Shown here: in pieces, positions 41,105-51,987 of the stretch | Layout: the number at the start of each line of letters is the position of its first letter | How positions within the stretch are numbered: the stretch's first letter is position 1 | NCBI GenBank assembly: GCA_018806915.1 | Contig: JAGKQI010000009.1 | Coordinates: forward strand, 62,001 to 126,000 | Reading direction: 5' to 3' | Source of the DNA: Phytophthora colocasiae | Lineage: Eukaryota; Oomycota; Peronosporomycetes; Peronosporales; Peronosporaceae | DNA: 64,000 nucleotides | Made by a program: the position numbers and the translations under genes | Notes under the pieces: generated by a model | Told to the model about the DNA's origin: nothing | What the model saw: the letters and a program-made list of their open reading frames with translations, nothing else | The model's database searches: none

Positions 41105-43881
41105 TGGTGGGCATACAGGGGCTTCTAGCAGAAAAACGCACACTGAGAAAACAACGAAAAGCGATGGGAACGAAAACAGCGACACTGGTAGCGTCGACCA
41201 AGACTGCGCGGACGACGCGTAGTAGGAAGACCAACCCAGCCGATGTTGAAACGAAGAACGAAGAGAACGATGATGATGGACGAACGGAATCGTCGGTGAA
41301 TGTTGAGACGCGATCAGCACTTGACGGCACCGATCCGGCGACTCGGAGCATAACAGTCGAACCCACTAGCGATGCTGCCACGGAGCCTTTTGACGAGAAC
41401 TCCGATGACATGCCCGAGCCGACCGAGGATGAGTTGGAGGCCTTGGAACGTACTGTGAAGCGACTAGGCGTTGTAGTAGCAAAAGCAGATACGGGAAGAG
41501 GAACAACTGTCTCAGATCGTTTGAAACAACTGGCAGTGAACCTTCAGCAAGTGACGACGCGTGCGGTGAGTACACTGGCGAAGACACAAGATGCTGACGG
41601 CGATACTGAAGAAGGACGGGATGGAGCTAGGGAACACGACGATAGTCGAGCGGACGAGACAAAACTAGCACCAGTAGTGGCGGAACGAGAGTACCCACTA
41701 GTCCTACCAGGGGAATACGAAGACGATGAAGACCAGTGGAATGACAGTGATGACGGGCGGTATTTAAGTCGTCAATGGCATGTTGATGCTGGCACTCGAC
41801 GAAGAGCACCACAGCCACCTCGGCAAAACTTGGAATCACGAGGTAAAAGGCTACAAAAGGATAATGAACTCCGCAAATCTCGTAAACAACGAGAACCTCG
41901 GCAAAACTTGGTATCACGAGGAGGAGAGCGAACGAATCCTGTACTCCGCAAATCTCAGAAACAACGAGATCCTTGGCAAAACTTGGTATCACAAGGAGGG
42001 GAACGTCGAACGGACCACGTGCGTCACCAATCTCGGAAACGACGAGATCCTCGGCAAAATTTGGTATCACGAGGAAGAGGACGACGAATGGATCATGAAC
42101 GACACGGTGCTCAAACTCGTCGACATGATGATGATGATGATGATGAGAACGGTAAGTCTGATGATGATGACGACGATGCTAACGATGAGTATGATGAGCG
42201 CAGGGTGCAGCAACGGAAACGGAGTAATGAACGCCATCGGGAACGTGGACGGCACAACCGGCACGAAGAACCTCGTGGAGGGCGGTACGAACGGCGTGGA
42301 CGAGAGCGGCGACCGAGCGTCCAACGAGCAGTGTCAGACGATGACTCGTCCAATGGAGGAGGAAGTCCCCAGAGCGATAGCTCTGATGACGAGCGACGAG
42401 GACGGCGTGGTCATCCCCACGGAAGCGATGGAAGCGACGGAAGCGACGGAGTTAGCAGTTCCAGCAGTGGATCGAGCTCCAGCGAGACGAGTGAGTCCGA
42501 GGAAGATACTCGACGACGTCTCCGACGATCCCCACGACGCGGAAGACGGAATGAACCACGCGAACGACAGGAACGCCATGAAAGACGAGAACGACGTGAA
42601 CGAAGAAAACCGCATCAACGACAAAGACCAAGAAACATTAAGGATCTTGAACTGCCAAGCTTTACCCCAACACCGAGAGCTTCTGTATCAACTTGGATTG
42701 ACCGAATTGATCTGGCACTGAAAGGAGCGAAGGAATCAGGTCGCGGTGAATGGTCGGATCGCTCATTGTACTTTATTCTGGGCAACAAATTGATGGAGAG
42801 TGCTGCACGATGGTGGGTAAACATGGATCGACGACTGCATCAGCAAGATCGAACTTGGACGAAGTTGAAGGTGGCTTTGCTGAGACGGTATGGGCCCCGC
42901 ATTGATAAGTCTGCTGCCGAAGCTCGGGTGAACGCGCGGTACAGATTTCACAAGGAACCGTATGCTGATTTTGCTGCCGGACTACGAGAAGCTGCTGATC
43001 GGAACGAAGTTAGTGAACGGGTGTTTTTGGCTCAATTTTACCGATGCCTGGAACGTACGGTACGACAACTGGTGAAGCAGCCACCTGTGCCGACGACGTT
43101 GGAAGAAGCCGTCGAGAAAGCCACAGAAATCGATGATCCGATGGATTATGTGAATGGGATTCAACCGATGACGCAGGACGTGCAGACGCAACCACCAGCT
43201 GTGGACGGTAGTCGAATGGTGATCATTCCTGGAGTCGGAACGTTGGCGATACCTGCTGATGGAGCTGCGAAAGTAGCAGAAGGAAGTACGACACCAACGG
43301 GTCAATCGGGTGCTTTAGCGGTGTGCACAAATCAACAAGGAGTGTACAATTGGCCGGCTGGAGTATACGAGTTACCACCTGGGCAAAAGTGGAATGGTAG
43401 GTTCTGGGCAGCCGCTGGAAACGCTGGAAAGAAACGGGTGGAGCAAAAGCGAGCGAATCCGAAGTCCAAGACGGATGTCAAACCCCATAACACAAAGAAA
43501 GCGTCGAAGCGAGTGGCAACAGATTCCAGCAGCGAAGATGAAGTGAAAGAACCTCGGACGAAGCGACAGAAGGTAAACCCTGCGACGACAACAGCAGCTG
43601 CGAAGATGGTGGCGGCTGAAGAACGGTCACAAGGCTCGACGAGAAGGATGGAAGCGCAGCGGGTACGAACGGAAGTGTCGAATAGACCATGCTTCCACTG
43701 CGGACAGAACACCCACTGGTCGGCACAATGTCCTAATGAACCGAAGTGCTACGCATGCCGTCAGAGAGGTCATTTCGCGAGAGACTGTCCCGATTCCGAT
43801 GCGAAGAAACGAAATGACGCATATCTGAAACAGCGAGCTGAAGAGATGAAGAAGCCGACGGAAAACGATGGCCGGGCGTAG
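41104..43881 (+). CDS. Gag of Ty3/gypsy element 2
   Basis: 925 residues. The ATG at 41104 uses the last base of the LTR and overlaps the presumed primer-binding site (TGGTGGGCATACAGG). The N-terminal half is Glu/Asp/Arg-rich and disordered and contains four tandem repeats of about 26 residues (RQNLVSRGGERR type, about 239-340), then Asp-rich and Arg-rich stretches. The Gag core follows (LPSFTPTPRASVSTWIDRID, ESAARWWVNMDRR, LLRRYGP, YADFAAGLREAADRNEVSER). Near the C terminus are two CCHC knuckles, CFHCGQNTHWSAQC and CYACRQRGHFARDC. Gag forms the particle and packages RNA. The stop overlaps the next ORF. Confidence 0.87.
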   Translation: MVGIQGLLAEKRTLRKQRKAMGTKTATLVASTKTARTTRSRKTNPADVETKNEENDDDGRTESSVNVETRSALDGTDPATRSITVEPTSDAATEPFDENSDDMPEPTEDELEALERTVKRLGVVVAKADTGRGTTVSDRLKQLAVNLQQVTTRAVSTLAKTQDADGDTEEGRDGAREHDDSRADETKLAPVVAEREYPLVLPGEYEDDEDQWNDSDDGRYLSRQWHVDAGTRRRAPQPPRQNLESRGKRLQKDNELRKSRKQREPRQNLVSRGGERTNPVLRKSQKQRDPWQNLVSQGGERRTDHVRHQSRKRRDPRQNLVSRGRGRRMDHERHGAQTRRHDDDDDDENGKSDDDDDDANDEYDERRVQQRKRSNERHRERGRHNRHEEPRGGRYERRGRERRPSVQRAVSDDDSSNGGGSPQSDSSDDERRGRRGHPHGSDGSDGSDGVSSSSSGSSSSETSESEEDTRRRLRRSPRRGRRNEPRERQERHERRERRERRKPHQRQRPRNIKDLELPSFTPTPRASVSTWIDRIDLALKGAKESGRGEWSDRSLYFILGNKLMESAARWWVNMDRRLHQQDRTWTKLKVALLRRYGPRIDKSAAEARVNARYRFHKEPYADFAAGLREAADRNEVSERVFLAQFYRCLERTVRQLVKQPPVPTTLEEAVEKATEIDDPMDYVNGIQPMTQDVQTQPPAVDGSRMVIIPGVGTLAIPADGAAKVAEGSTTPTGQSGALAVCTNQQGVYNWPAGVYELPPGQKWNGRFWAAAGNAGKKRVEQKRANPKSKTDVKPHNTKKASKRVATDSSSEDEVKEPRTKRQKVNPATTTAAAKMVAAEERSQGSTRRMEAQRVRTEVSNRPCFHCGQNTHWSAQCPNEPKCYACRQRGHFARDCPDSDAKKRNDAYLKQRAEEMKKPTENDGRA
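41818..42126 (+). repeat. tandem repeat in gag, about 77 bp x 4
   Basis: Units start at 41818, 41896, 41971 and 42049 with CCTCGGCAAAACTTGGTATC, spaced 75-78 bp, all in frame. They encode Arg/Gln/Asn-rich repeats. Followed by a (GAT)n Asp tract. Confidence 0.8.
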
Positions 43882-45257
43882 TGACGGGGATACAGCGTCC
43901 GGGTGAACGAGCAACTCTCCGACAGGAAAACGACGAAAATGAAGGTGAATCCAAGAGAGTTGAGCTGTCGACGGTAGTGTCGAAGGATGATGAAGTGATG
44001 CGAGCAATGAAACGGTGGAAGGATGAGAGGGCTGAGCGAGATGAAGGACGAGCAGCAATATACGTAGCAACAGTACGTCCCGCGATGGCTTCGACGAGGT
44101 ATCGACGTATCCGATTAGAAGGAGCTATGCAAGCGTTGGCTCCTGTACTGCCAATGAGCACGAATGAAGCCACTGGTCGACCCGATAACGATGAAAGAGT
44201 GACGAATGACAGCGCGAACGATGAAGCAACGACAACGCGAATAAACACGGAACCGACGATGAAAAGAACCAGCGGTAACACGCCACGAACGACGAATATT
44301 TCGGATCGAAGCTCAGATGATGCGGAATGTGAAGTCGAGAGTGGAGAAGGCGCGAATGTCGGCGTGGAATCATCAGCAGAACACGAAGTGTTTGAGACTG
44401 GAGAAGGCGGGCGGTCGCATGAAGACGATGATCAGAATGGCAATGATGAAGTTGCTGAAACTGGAGAAGGCGAGGCCACTCCTGAACCAGACGGTGAAGA
44501 ACGAGCAGTCAAGCGGAAACGAGTGACGGCTGAACGAAGACTACAGCGACGAATGGCGCGACGAGCGACCCGACAGCGGAGAAAGACGAAACTGGTGGAA
44601 CAGAAGGCTGTGAAAACCAGCCAAGATGCGAAACGGGAACGGATGTTGCAGGAACGGCGAAAGCAAGCCGACATCGCACTGAAGCAGTTGACAGAGCGAC
44701 GAAAGCTACGGGGAAAGACATCACCAACTACGGAACGAACGGAGCGTGAGAAACCTGCCCCTGTGAAGCTGGTGAAGCAACTGAAGGAACGTACCTCGGC
44801 ATCTACGGCGAATGACGATGATGAAGAAGTTGTGAATTCGGCCGATGGGCTACCAACAGCGAGAATGCGAGTGAATCGAACGTGGAAGGATATCAAATTG
44901 GATAGCTGTGCACGTTTCACGGTAGCAGGCACTGGATGGATGAAACACGGTGACCGACTGGATATTGAAGCACCTGTAGATTTCGTTGAAGGAATTGGTG
45001 GTTTCCTACTCGATGTTGTTGGAGTCTGGAGATTCCAATTCAGGACGGTGTTTGGAGAGACCATTTATGCGGATGCGTGCATTGTTGACGGCTGCGATGA
45101 TGAGTTTCTGTTGGGCGTTGATTTTATGATGAAGCACGGTGCCAAGATTGACTTTGAACGCAACGAGTTGGCGTACCGATTGAAGGAACGACGAATTATA
45201 GTGCCCTTCCGAACCGATATAGTGTCCGACGCTGGTAGAAGTGCGCGATCCGAATGA
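43881..45257 (+). CDS. protease ORF of Ty3/gypsy element 2
   Basis: 458 codons in the -1 frame relative to gag, starting at a GTG that overlaps the gag stop (TAGTG). How it is translated (frameshift or re-initiation) is unclear; no canonical slippery heptamer was seen at the overlap. The first two thirds are charged and disordered. Residues about 330-440 resemble the retropepsin of oomycete gypsy elements: KLDSCARFTVAGTGWMKHGD, VEGIGGFLLDVVGVWRF, DACIVDGCDDEFLLGVDFM. The active-site triad reads DSC instead of D-S/T-G, which would be expected to impair catalysis. The stop overlaps the pol start as ATGA. Confidence 0.72.
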   Translation: MTGIQRPGERATLRQENDENEGESKRVELSTVVSKDDEVMRAMKRWKDERAERDEGRAAIYVATVRPAMASTRYRRIRLEGAMQALAPVLPMSTNEATGRPDNDERVTNDSANDEATTTRINTEPTMKRTSGNTPRTTNISDRSSDDAECEVESGEGANVGVESSAEHEVFETGEGGRSHEDDDQNGNDEVAETGEGEATPEPDGEERAVKRKRVTAERRLQRRMARRATRQRRKTKLVEQKAVKTSQDAKRERMLQERRKQADIALKQLTERRKLRGKTSPTTERTEREKPAPVKLVKQLKERTSASTANDDDEEVVNSADGLPTARMRVNRTWKDIKLDSCARFTVAGTGWMKHGDRLDIEAPVDFVEGIGGFLLDVVGVWRFQFRTVFGETIYADACIVDGCDDEFLLGVDFMMKHGAKIDFERNELAYRLKERRIIVPFRTDIVSDAGRSARSE

Positions 45258-48208
45258 CAAGACGAACGCAGTTGACGGGACGAGCTGTGACGCCGGTGGA
45301 AATATCAGTAGCTGCTCCTGACGGTGAGATCGGAATGTTTGTACCAACGAAGTGTGCTGGTGCGGTGAGGTTGGCGTCTACAGTGACTCGAGCGCAGAAC
45401 GGTAAAGCGATAGTGCCAATGATAAATTCGGCCCCTGGACGAACAAAGTTGCCATCGAAGAAAGAACTGGGGGTCTGGATTCCGATTGACAGTGATATGG
45501 AAGTGTTGGCGATCAATGGTGAGCTTGAGCGTGACCGAGTGAAGAACTGGTTGGACGAGATTAGCAACCAGGAACCACTGGAAAACGAGAGCGAAGTGAA
45601 AATCGGCGTTGAGGATGAAGAAAGCCGTGAGTTGATACTGAAGTTGTTGAGAACGTACCGGAATCTGATTGAAACGAAGGGTGATTGTCCTCCAGCGACG
45701 GCACTCCCCGTAGAACACCATATTGATACAGGAGATGCAGCACCAATTATGTTGAAGAGAAGACGACAAGCCCAGACGGACGACGCAATCATCGAAGAAA
45801 ATGTGAAGAAGATGTTGGCGGCGGGTGTTATCGAAGAAGGCAACGGAGCATGGGGTTTTCCAGTCGTCTTAGTGCGTAAGAAGGATGGAGAAGTCAGGTT
45901 CTGCGTAGACTATCGTGCGTTGAACAAGATCACACATAAGGATGTCTATCCCTTGCCACGAATTGATGAAACATTAGAAGCTTTGGGTGGTGCACTATTG
46001 TTTTCTACACTTGACTTGAAGGCTGGTTACTGGCAAATTTTGATGGCATTGCGAGACAAAGTGAAGACGGCGTTTATGACGAAACAAGGACTATACCAAT
46101 TCCTACGGATGCCGTTTGGATTGATGAATGCACCTTCAACCTTCCAGCGCATGATGAACGGGGTGTTGAGAGGATTGACGTGGACGACGTGTCTGGTGTA
46201 TCTCGATGATATCGTCATCTACACGAAAGGAGGCATTGAACGACATGTAGTTAAGTTGGCATGCGTGCTGGAACGACTTTCGCAAGCGGGCCTAACACTC
46301 AAATTGAAGAAATGCATGTTCGCCACTGAGACGATGGAGTACCTTGGGCACGAGTTATCGAAGGACGGTGTACGACCGCTAGAACGGCTGGTGACGGCAG
46401 TACGAGAGTTTCCGAAGCCGACAGACGCTGTGGAGACGAAGCGATTCGTCCATCTTGCGGGTTACTACCGGAAGTTTGTGCCGGGATTTGGATCGTTGAT
46501 GGAGCCACTCACGAAGTTGCTGCGAAAGAAAGTCAAGTGGAAGTGGGGAGCATCCCAAGAAGAGGCGTTCATGGCAGTGAAGAAAATTTTGACGGAGAAA
46601 CCAGTGTTGCGATATCCGGACTTTCAACTACCATTTAGAGTTTGTACTGATGCATCTACAGTGGGTCTCGGTGCGAGTTTGATGCAAAACGGAGGAAACG
46701 GATGGCAACCAGTGGCTTATGCCAGCAAAGTGAACAGCGAGACTGAAGCGAAGTACGGAATAACGGAGCTGGAATGTCTAGCAGTAGTTTGGGCGATCAA
46801 ACTATTCCGACCCTATCTCTATGGACGACGATTTACGATAGTGACGGACCACGCGGCACTGAAATGGCTGATGACGAGTGCACATTTGACGGGTAAACTA
46901 CACCGGTGGGCCTTAACACTTCCAGAATATGATTTCGAAGTCGAATATCGACCTGGTGCTACGAACGTCGTTGCGGATGCGTTATCGAGAGCTCCAGTAG
47001 TGGCGAAAATGAGGGCGGCTATTGGACGGAAACGAAAGAAGCGACGAAGGACCCGGACGAGGACGACGAACGTGTCAACGAGCGATGCGACGGTTGCTGG
47101 AAACGATCAGCTTAATATACGACGACGTACGCAGCCTAGTGACGAGATGGGTGAGCAGTCGACGGAGAACGAACGAGCAGCGACGGCGTTGACCACAGAA
47201 CCTACTGACGTGGCGAACCACACGACGGATAGGACGAACGTGATGAGTGCAAGTGCTGAAGGTGAACCAGTTCGACGAAACACCACGCGAAAGCAGAAGA
47301 CTGCATCTTCCGAAACGAACACGAACCGAATGATGACGCGGAAACCATTGTCGAGAAGCGAGGCGTTGCAACGTACTCCGAACGAAACGAAGGAAGTCCA
47401 GAGAATGTATGAGCCGGATACGACGACGACTGCACGAGAACGAATTCCGAAGAATCGAACGAAACCAGACGAACGCCAAACGAAGACGCGGACAGAGTTG
47501 ACAGCCCCTGAAACGATGTCGACAAATGGAACTACTGAAGATCCGCAGGGTAATGCTGGAACCGAAACGACGACGGCTGGAATGGGACCGATACGAGGAC
47601 CAGCAACGAGTACGACGTGGAATCGAACGATGCAGCAAAACCAACGTTGGAGCGAACAGGAGCATGCTAGAGCGGAACGACGACGAATCCGTGAGCAAGG
47701 AGACAGCCTGCAGTTGACCGATGAAGAAATCTGCGAAGCACAAATGGAGAGCAAGTCAGTGCAACGGTTGATTAAAGACGGCGAATATCGAGGCATGCAC
47801 GTGACGACGAGTTACGGCTTGGCGGTGATTGAGACGACGGACGGCATCAAAGTGATATTACCTGCTGTGTTGAGACCGATTGCGTTTAAGGAGTGCCACG
47901 ATTCGATATGGGCTGGACACTTACGAACGACCCACACTCAAGCGCGAATAGCTCAGGTATACTGGTGGCCGAATCTAGCGAAGGACGTGAGACGATGGGT
48001 ACGCGGTTGTCAAGAATGCGGCAGTCGAAAAGTTAAACCGAAAGAAGTTGTACCGCCTTTAAGAAGTTTACGTGGTGGAGATGTTGGGGATCGATGGGCG
48101 TTAGATGTTGCCGGCCCCTTACCTGTTGGAGAACATGGACAACGGTATGTGATTGCAGCATTGGAATACGTAACGAGGTATGCTGTTGCGACAACGGTAG
48201 TGTGGTAA
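45254..48208 (+). pseudogene. Pol of Ty3/gypsy element 2, N-terminal part (RT-RH-IN), interrupted in integrase
   Basis: The ATG at 45254 overlaps the protease stop (ATGA), suggesting stop-restart coupling. RT: GAWGFPVVLVRKKDGEVRFC, LDLKAGYWQILM, MPFGLMNAPSTFQRMM and YLDDIVIYT, all catalytic Asp residues present. RNase H: CTDASTVGLGASLMQ, ELECLAVVWAI, VTDHAALKWL. A roughly 200-residue polar linker precedes integrase, whose HH-CC finger (HDSIWAGHLRTTH, CQECGSRK) and first catalytic Asp (DRWALDVAGPLP) are intact. The frame then reads into the inserted element, ending TTVVW and stop at 48208. The frame would continue at 49556 if the insertion were removed. Confidence 0.86.
48197..48200. repeat. 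4-bp target-site duplication of the insertion in integrase, left copy
   Basis: GTAG, repeated at 49553..49556. Removing the insert and one copy restores ACG GTA GAG AGC CAT in frame. Confidence 0.8.
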
Positions 48209-48380
48209 AGCGGACGAAAAAATTTTTTCCCGGAGAGGCGATGTCAGCCACGAACCCGAATAGAGTCGGAACGAGCGACAAGGGGGACCTGTGATCGCCA
48301 GATCTGGGTCGAATCAGACGAAGGTACGATGGGTCCCGCCGGGAACAGGCAACGGAGACACCGGCGAAGAAGCAGGTGGA

Positions 48381-48440
48381 GCGGTGTTCGTGGGTGATCC
48401 GAATCCTGCCGTGGTGTTCGTGGGTGATCCGAATCCTGCC
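48381..48440. repeat. tandem repeat, 30 bp x 2
   Basis: Two near-identical units ending GGGTGATCCGAATCCTGCC inside the solo-LTR-like insertion. Confidence 0.85.
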
Positions 48441-48720
48441 GGAGGAAGAATGGGGAAATCAAGGATGTTCTCGCGCGATCAACGATGACGGGGCCCCAAG
48501 CGAGCATGATCAGCTTACCCTGGCGCCCCGAAACCTCTAACAGCACGATCCAACTTCCCCGGGCGGCGACGAAGCGAGATCACGCAAGATCGCGCAATGA
48601 TCCTCTCCCGTATAAGTACGAGATCAGCTCCGGATCAAGGTCAGCCCCAGGCGCGACGCAGACTCTTCTTGTGGCCTGATCCGGATTCTTTGAAGGATCA
48701 CCAAGCGGGATCAGGCAGCG

Positions 48721-48812
48721 ATCAAGCTTCGGTTAAGTACGAGATCAAGCTTCGGTTAAGTACGAGATCAAGCTTCGGTTAAGTGCGAGATCAAGCTTCG
48801 GTTAAGTACGGA
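48721..48812. repeat. tandem repeat, 23 bp x 4
   Basis: Units of ATCAAGCTTCGGTTAAGTAC plus 3 bases, with one substitution in the third unit and one near the end of the fourth. No spacers, so not a CRISPR array. Confidence 0.9.
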
Positions 48813-49552
48813 ATCGGCTCAAGATCAGGGTTAGGGGAATCAAGCTAGGGATCAGCTCTGTAGCCAGTGTCGTGTGATCGTAGGATAGTAAATCAGGATG
48901 GGATTAGTAGGCATAGGAATAACCATAAGGAGACTCGAATTTGCCCTGAACCACTCAAGTGTCTTCGCTACGCCTGGAACCGGGAACTACATTGGCCCTA
49001 CAAGCGTCAGGAAGGTAAGGATACGTGACCTAGTATAGCGGTTAAGTCTGGATAATATATTGGCCAGCTTTGCCCTATCTAGTGAACTATCCTTTAAGTG
49101 CATACATCGGATCGGAAGGAATTGGTTGTTTAGCCTAAGGATCCCGTCGAATCTCGCCCCCTCAAGACCCCCGCTATCGGAAGCGGAAAACAACGAAAGG
49201 AAGGGACTGAATCCCGAACATTGGACTATTGGAAGACCTGGATCAAGAACCAGGCACCCGGATCAAGGCTCGAGAACTCGCCTACGACCGGGATCAAGTA
49301 CCCCGAGGTGGAGTGAAGAACTTCCACGCCGCCTCAAACCCCTGCGTCACCCAAGACCTTCTTCTCGTCCCAAGACATCTTCAGAAGTTACCTGGAAGAG
49401 CGTAACCCGCCTACCGACGGGTACACAAGGTGAACACTACACGCAACAAGATCACGGATCATCGGGGGACCCCCTCCGTTAGTCGGTGTCTGGGCGCAAG
49501 TGGCGATCGCGATCGGCCTCAACCAGATTTTGGCCAGATCCGCTCCACCACA

Positions 49553-50713
49553 GTAGAGAGCCATGAAGCGAGCAAAGTTGCAGAATTCCTAATGAAGGAG
49601 ATTGTTCTGAGATTTGGACCATTTCGCGAATTGTTGACGGACGGTGCTCCGGAACTGACGGGTAAAGTGATTGAAGAGCTGGTGAATCTCTTACAGGCTC
49701 AACAGACCAACCCAGTACCGTACCGACCACAGATGATCGGACTTGTGGAGCGATTTCACAGGACTTGGAAGGATTGTGTGGCTACGTATATGAGCAATGA
49801 ACGACAGTGTGACTGGGACAATTGGGTGGATTTTGCAGTCTACTCGTACAACTCGGGGAAGCATTCGACGGTAGCGTTGACACCGAATGAATTGATGATG
49901 GGACGGAAGTTGCGGACGCCTAACGAATTACTACGACGAACGCACGTGACGGAAGCTGGCGAGTTGCCAGAATACCATCAGAAATTACTAGAGACGTTGA
50001 AAGTGAGTCATGAATGCGCTGAAGAAGCACGAAGACGAGAACAAGACCGACAGGCTAAGTATTATAACCGGAAGACGAGGAAGCAAAGTGAATTCGGACC
50101 AGGAGACAAGGTGTGGGTGTTTCGACCTCCGAGAGGCCGTAAAGCATCTAAATTTGTACACTCTTGGATTGGACCTGCTAGAGTGATCGAATCGGCTGGT
50201 TATGACAACTTCCTCCTAAGACGCGAAGATTTGGATGGAGATGGAGAACTATTGATAGCTCACGTGTCATTCTTGGTGAAGTATCATCATCCAGGCCAAT
50301 TGTTGCAGCAGATTGGCGACGACATTATTGAAGAACTGACGAATGAAGGAACGTTGGAATCCGAAGCGAGTACAGCGACGATCGGAGAAGCTCATGAAGC
50401 AAAGACGGCTGAAGTTAATACAGTCACGGCTGGACGAGTACCGAAGCGAGCGAGAGAAGCAAATGCGAGTACGAATGGAGAATCTACCGAGCGCGGAATG
50501 TTGGTGGAGCTACGAAGAAGGCGAAGACGAAATTCTGCCGGACAATATGTCCTCGAGGTTGAATTGCGACCGTTGCGAACGAACAATGAACAAACGAGTA
50601 CGCAGCGAGCAGGACGGAGTGATGGGACGTTCTGGGTGTCGATGCAAGACTACGGACAGTTCTTTCAGGCCGCCAGAGTCGTGGAAGGCCCTGGGGAAGG
50701 AGAAGGCGTGTAA
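49553..50713 (+). pseudogene. Pol of Ty3/gypsy element 2, C-terminal part of integrase
   Basis: Continues integrase after the insertion: ESHEASKVAEFLMKEIVLRF, second catalytic Asp in LLTDGAPELTGK, catalytic Glu in GLVERFHRTWKDCV, then the GKHSTVALTPNELMMGRKL block and a basic C-terminal domain with FGPGDKVWVFRPPRGRKASK. A long polar tail follows and runs through the polypurine tract to a stop in the 3' LTR. No chromodomain. The reading frame is otherwise intact. Confidence 0.85.
50693..50706 (+). promoter_or_regulatory. polypurine tract of Ty3/gypsy element 2
   Basis: GGGGAAGGAGAAGG, two bases before the 3' LTR; also codes for the end of Pol (GEGEG). Confidence 0.75.
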
Positions 50714-51342
50714 CAGGATGAGGCTACCTGTTGAAGAATCGACGGCAGTTAGTGACGCATTGCTTGACGCGGGTGGCGAGACTGCTCGACGGACGCCTCA
50801 TGTTGAAGATACTGATGGTGCACGACGATCGATGGCTGGTGTTATGATGGAACAACGGCTGTGGGTTATCGACAACGAACGTGACTGGTGAACGCTCGAT
50901 AAAAACGTTGAAGAGTAACGAAGATCTCGGGTGAAGAAGATCGCATTCATCCGGATGAAGTCGAGAAACGGCCGGGCGGAGAAGCGGCTCAGTCGATAAT
51001 TTGCGGCGGCGACGAGAAGTGGCCAGTTGAGAATTTGCAGCGGCGAAGAGAAGCTGTGGTCGAGTGTGGGCGACGACGAGCGAAGTGAACGAGTTGAACG
51101 GACGAAGGACGAAGTTGAACGAGTTGAACGGACGAACGAGTTGAACGTAAGAGCGAGAGCTCTAGTACATTGAATATAAATAGGAACGAAGTTCCGGCGC
51201 AGGTGAACTGAGCCCGTACTGTGTTGAAGTGTTGAATTGAGTAAGCTAAGAAGCCAGCGATAAAGAAGAACCCGGCGAGACAGCGTAGCGCAGCATTGTC
51301 GGCTATACGCCCCTAGCGAACAAGGGAACTGGGTTCGTCACA
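50709..51342 (+). repeat. 3' LTR of Ty3/gypsy element 2
   Basis: 634 bp, matching 40471..41104 over its whole length by eye. Followed by CAGC (51343..51346). Confidence 0.92.
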
Positions 51343-51346
51343 CAGC

Positions 51347-51987
51347 TTCGATCTCGGATTGTAGATTTTCTTTAGGGGGTCTTTGACTACACGATTTTTT
51401 ACGCAGTGCTTTAGAGTTGACTCTGTGGACTGTAATTTGACAGAAGACTTGTAATCCCACCAGGCTGAATACAGCGAATAGTATTTTCGCTTGCAAGTGT
51501 ATATACATATGCGTCGCCGCATCGAGCGACTTACATCTAGTGCAATGGTGGTGGTGTCGTACGATTCGTACCGAACGCGACATGCAGCAACTAGATTAGC
51601 GTCCTGCACGTAATTGGTCCTCATGTGCCCATTTAAGCGATAAAATGGGTACCTGTAAATATTTACGTTGCCGGCTTGTTTACATGTACATTTGCATGCA
51701 CGTGGCTCGATGTCTCTGTAGTGCAATATGACTACAGGCGACAACTTGATCACAAAATGATGACTATGAACAACATCCATACTATAACTTCGGCGATGGC
51801 TAAGGTATCGACCTCGATTAGATCTGACCCATTTTGACTGGAGAAAAAGGTCACTCGTACTTAATGCGCACCTTCCTTCTGGCTTTTTGGCCCTAGCGAA
51901 GAGTGTGGAAGTGACGGGGGAAGCGAAGGAGGAAGGAAGCGCTCGAGAGAGAGAGAAGCGGAAGGCTACAACCAGGCCAGGCCAGCC
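51347..51987. other. intergenic region upstream of the cyclin gene
   Basis: About 640 bp between the retrotransposon and the cyclin ATG; presumed promoter and 5' UTR, with a purine-rich stretch (51905-51965) close to the ATG. No coding signal was found on either strand. Confidence 0.5.

Larger units (their letters stand above)
48201..49552. mobile_element. 1352-bp solo-LTR-like insertion
   Basis: Begins TGTGGTAAAGCGGAC and ends GATCCGCTCCACCACA, so it has TG...CA ends inside a short imperfect inverted repeat, with a GTAG target duplication. It has no ORF of interest and no internal gag-pol. A solo LTR left after LTR-LTR recombination of another retrotransposon is the simplest reading; a non-autonomous DNA element is possible. 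Holds two tandem-repeat tracts (48381..48440 and 48721..48812). Confidence 0.75.
40471..51342 (+). mobile_element. Ty3/gypsy retrotransposon 2, 10.9 kb, with nested insertion
   Basis: LTRs of 634 bp (40471..41104 and 50709..51342) begin TGTAACAGG and end TTCGTCACA and look identical. They are flanked by CAGC. Internal order on the plus strand: gag (41104..43881), protease ORF (43881..45257), pol ORF with RT, RNase H and the start of integrase (45254..48208), a 1352-bp insertion (48201..49552), the rest of integrase (49553..50713), polypurine tract (50693..50706), 3' LTR. RT-RNase H-IN order makes it Ty3/gypsy. Gag and Pol are unrelated in detail to the chromovirus at 20-34 kb. Confidence 0.9.

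Noticed and set aside
48721..48812. CRISPR-like array
   Set aside because: Four 23-bp units are directly adjacent without unique spacers, inside a eukaryotic LTR-like insertion.
50343..50891. 182-codon ORF running from pol into the 3' LTR
   Set aside because: It is in a shifted frame of pol and continues into LTR sequence; no domain.
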